Below the pieces are notes generated by a model that had not been told where the DNA came from, did no database searches, and saw only the letters and a list, made by a program, of their open reading frames with translations. Below, piece after piece: positions 33,510 to 35,291 of a stretch of DNA of 35,291 nt. Where the stretch lies: positions 1 through 35,291 of the forward strand of contig BJHF01000070.1 of assembly GCA_014191855.1 (NCBI GenBank), in the 5' to 3' direction. The position numbers were made by a program, and so were the translations under genes. The stretch comes from Deltaproteobacteria bacterium (GTDB taxonomy: Bacteria; Myxococcota_A; UBA796; SXON01). Each line of letters starts with the position of its first letter. Within the stretch, counting starts at the first letter, position 1.

Positions 33510-34511
33510 CTAACGCCTGGAGTCGGCGCCGAATGAGCCCCTGCGGCGCATCACGGCCAGCGCACCGAGCACCCCAGCCAACAATCCCGCTTCCGGGCTG
33601 GTGGAGCAGAGCACCTCGGGCACCTTGATGGCGCCGTTTCCGGGGTTCACATCGTCGCCCACGTCGTCCCCGTCCCCGTCGCCGCTGCCGGCGGGGCGCG
33701 CGTCGGCGTCGTAGTCGTCGTCACAACCGCCCGAGAGGAATGCGCCGGTGGCGGGGAAGGTACCGCTTTCTCCTCCCTTTGTCGTCCACGAGACCCACCA
33801 GGGCGTGCACGCATCGCCGTCGATCGACTGATAGTACACGCCGTTGTCGTCATCGCCGTACTTGAGCACCATGTCGGTTGCGTTGCCATCGACGTAGAGC
33901 GACAGCTCGGCCGGCGCGCTGTCGTCACCCCAGTCTGCCCAGATCACCCCTCCTCGCTCGGCGGCCACGCGCACCGGAGGGTCGCCTTCGCGCAGCTCGC
34001 CCGCGGCGAAGTCCTGCGTCATGTAGTCGTGGTCGATGCCGCCGCCCATCTCGTTGAACGAGCCGCTCATGATGTTCGCGCGGTGTCCATCGTGGGAGCA
34101 CATCCACATCGAGAGGACCGTGTACTTCGGGTCCGACGATCCGTAGGCGATGTTCTCGCCCAGACCCGAGTTTGCATCGTGGTAGTAGCGCCCCACACGG
34201 GTCCACGTGTCGGTGCCATCGCACGACTCGTGCTGGAAGCAACCATTGTCGTGCATGTCCGCCGAATGAACCCGGGCAACCTCGGTAAGATCGAGGTCGA
34301 TGTACAGCGGAGCCTTGGCCTTCTTCTCGTCGGCGGAGAAGTCGGCGATCGAACAGCCACCCGCCGAGTACTCGGACTTGAACTCCTTGGGGGCCACGCG
34401 CGCCGCGTTCGTCCACAACACCAGCTCGCGCTCCTCGGCCGAGGGGAACCCCTCCACCGGATCGCCGTAGCCGGCGATCGCCGTGAGCAGCAGGAGCGCG
34501 CTGAGATCCAT
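33510..34511 (-). CDS. CAP/SCP-domain secreted protein with C-terminal anchor
   Basis: A secreted protein of 333 residues. A short signal peptide (MDLSALLLLTAIAG) leads to a CAP (cysteine-rich secretory/PR-1) domain. Visible motifs: VHSADMHDNGCF (His82), GLGENIAYG (Glu119) and HDGHRANIM (His143), the CAP cavity residues. A beta-rich part follows (about 170-280), then an Asp/Gly-rich linker and a tail with Cys, a hydrophobic helix and Arg-rich end (CSTSPEAGLLAGVLGALAVM then RRR), resembling MYXO-CTERM-type sorting signals. CAP proteins bind lipids or partners and some are proteases; function is unassigned. The start ATG overlaps the upstream stop by one base (TGATG). Confidence 0.82.
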   Translation of the reverse strand: MDLSALLLLTAIAGYGDPVEGFPSAEERELVLWTNAARVAPKEFKSEYSAGGCSIADFSADEKKAKAPLYIDLDLTEVARVHSADMHDNGCFQHESCDGTDTWTRVGRYYHDANSGLGENIAYGSSDPKYTVLSMWMCSHDGHRANIMSGSFNEMGGGIDHDYMTQDFAAGELREGDPPVRVAAERGGVIWADWGDDSAPAELSLYVDGNATDMVLKYGDDDNGVYYQSIDGDACTPWWVSWTTKGGESGTFPATGAFLSGGCDDDYDADARPAGSGDGDGDDVGDDVNPGNGAIKVPEVLCSTSPEAGLLAGVLGALAVMRRRGSFGADSRR

Positions 34512-34999
34512 CAAGTCCCCTCGACGAAGCGGCGGATCACTGGCTCGGCCCGCGTGTAGCCGCGCTGCACGCGTTCGGCGATTCCACGCTCGATGGTGCT
34601 CCCGACCAGCGCGATCCGCACCTCGATGGAGCCACGAATCACCCGCTCGCAGCCGCCTTGCGCGCCGCGAACATGGGTATCCCCCTTGATGGTGATGCGG
34701 TCCTTCATCACGTCGGGCACGATCGACCAACGGGTAGTGAAGTTGGCGTCGATCGTCTCCACTTCTTGAATGTAGGTGAAGCGCTCCACGCCCATCGCCT
34801 TCTGCGCCACGGCCGTGAGCGGCTGCAGCAGGGTGACCCGACTGCGCTCGATCAACCGGGCGCCTTCCTGCCGGGGCGGAAGCGCCTCGACCAGCGCCTC
34901 CGCTTCCTTCGCCACGGCGGCCTCGAATTCCGGGCCGCGCGAGCGGTTCCAGTACGTTTCCGGGGAGCAGGCGAACCGTTGGACCACGCTGAATTCCAT
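34511..34999 (-). CDS. DUF2505-like (SRPBCC fold) protein
   Basis: A soluble 162-residue protein starting MEFSVVQRFACSPETYWNRS. The opening strand-helix, the middle VTLLQPLTAVAQKAMGVERF and the closing WSIVPDVMKDRITIKGDTHV fit the DUF2505/START-like (SRPBCC) fold, which forms a hydrophobic ligand cavity. The gene overlaps the CAP gene by one base and is probably co-transcribed; the combination of a lipid-binding-type fold with a CAP protein may hint at lipid handling, but this is speculative. Confidence 0.7.
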   Translation of the reverse strand: MEFSVVQRFACSPETYWNRSRGPEFEAAVAKEAEALVEALPPRQEGARLIERSRVTLLQPLTAVAQKAMGVERFTYIQEVETIDANFTTRWSIVPDVMKDRITIKGDTHVRGAQGGCERVIRGSIEVRIALVGSTIERGIAERVQRGYTRAEPVIRRFVEGT

Positions 35000-35113
35000 T
35001 GGCCCGAAGGGTAGACCCTCGCGCTCCGCGCCGCAACCGCCGGGGTGTCAAACGATGGTCGCGATCTCGGCCGGGGCCGGTTTCTTGATATGCGCGGGAC
35101 CGAGGACGTGATC

Positions 35114-35291
35114 ATGCTGCTTCTCCTCCTGCCCTTGGTGCACGCCGAGCTGCCGCTGCCCACGTTCCCCGAGTGCGGCGAGCCCGACCGGGATGACCTC
35201 TGCCCCTCCGGCCTGGAGCGGCGTTGGCGGCTGATCAGCTACAACCCCGAAGGCAGCCGCGACACGATCCGGCCGGCGGAGGCGAACCTCG
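35114..35291 (+). CDS. Start of a probable subtilisin-like (S8) protease, cut by window edge
   Basis: The ATG at 35114 opens a signal peptide (MLLLLLPLVHA) followed by ECGEPDRDDLCPSGLERRW and ISYNPEGSRDTIRPAEANL. This CP-x-L-x(n)-W-x-LISY-PEGSRD style of opening precedes the catalytic domain of subtilisin-like S8 peptidases in myxobacterial genomes. GAGG at 35102-35105, 8 bases upstream, supports this start; in-frame upstream codons (ATG 35090, GTG 35108) are alternatives. The catalytic triad lies beyond the window, so the assignment rests on the leader region only. Confidence 0.55.
   Translation, partial: MLLLLLPLVHAELPLPTFPECGEPDRDDLCPSGLERRWRLISYNPEGSRDTIRPAEANL

Overview
The window is a GC-rich stretch of a bacterial chromosome. 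Several traits point to a Myxococcota-like (former deltaproteobacterial) genome: a run of secreted lipoproteins with Asp/Gly/Thr-rich linkers, Cys/Asp calcium-type repeats, a von Willebrand A lipoprotein, a CAP protein with a C-terminal Cys-helix-Arg tail, and the start of a probable subtilisin-like protease. This placement is an inference, because no rRNA is present.

Region 1 (1-3500) is accessory. It holds two copies of a roughly 130-bp hairpin repeat (2-130 and 183-312). Next, on the minus strand, come a two-gene unit (a probable PARP-like ADP-ribosyltransferase fold protein and a 67-residue partner) and a three-gene unit of unknown function with overlapping reading frames. A decayed FG-GAP (integrin-alpha type) fragment and a long hairpin precede the next operon.

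Region 2 (3528-17403) is a complete 14-gene nuoABCDEFGHIJKLMN operon for respiratory complex I, with separate nuoC and nuoD and an intact NADH-input module (nuoE, nuoF, nuoG). Junctions are mostly ATGA or TGATG overlaps. All expected Fe-S ligands can be read, including the optional N7 set in NuoG. NuoG is short (520 aa), and NuoL carries a histidine-rich loop.

Region 3 (17490-24907) is a five-gene, translationally coupled operon in which every product is a predicted lipoprotein: a triple Ig-like repeat protein, a GATase/ThuA-like protein, a vWA protein with a lamin-tail domain inserted in it, a Cys-rich protein, and a 912-residue multi-Ig/anchor protein. It looks like one cell-surface system of unknown function and is the best candidate here for an undescribed system.

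Region 4 (24917-35291) is a mixed block. A GYF-2/SH3 membrane protein and a flavodoxin-like protein diverge from a shared promoter region. Next is a 1673-residue tandem UvrA with four ATPase cassettes, in which both halves lack the usual insertion domain. The rest is another lipoprotein, a nitrilase-family amidohydrolase, a strong hairpin terminator, a CAP/SCP protein, a DUF2505-like protein and the first 59 codons of a probable S8 protease running off the right edge.
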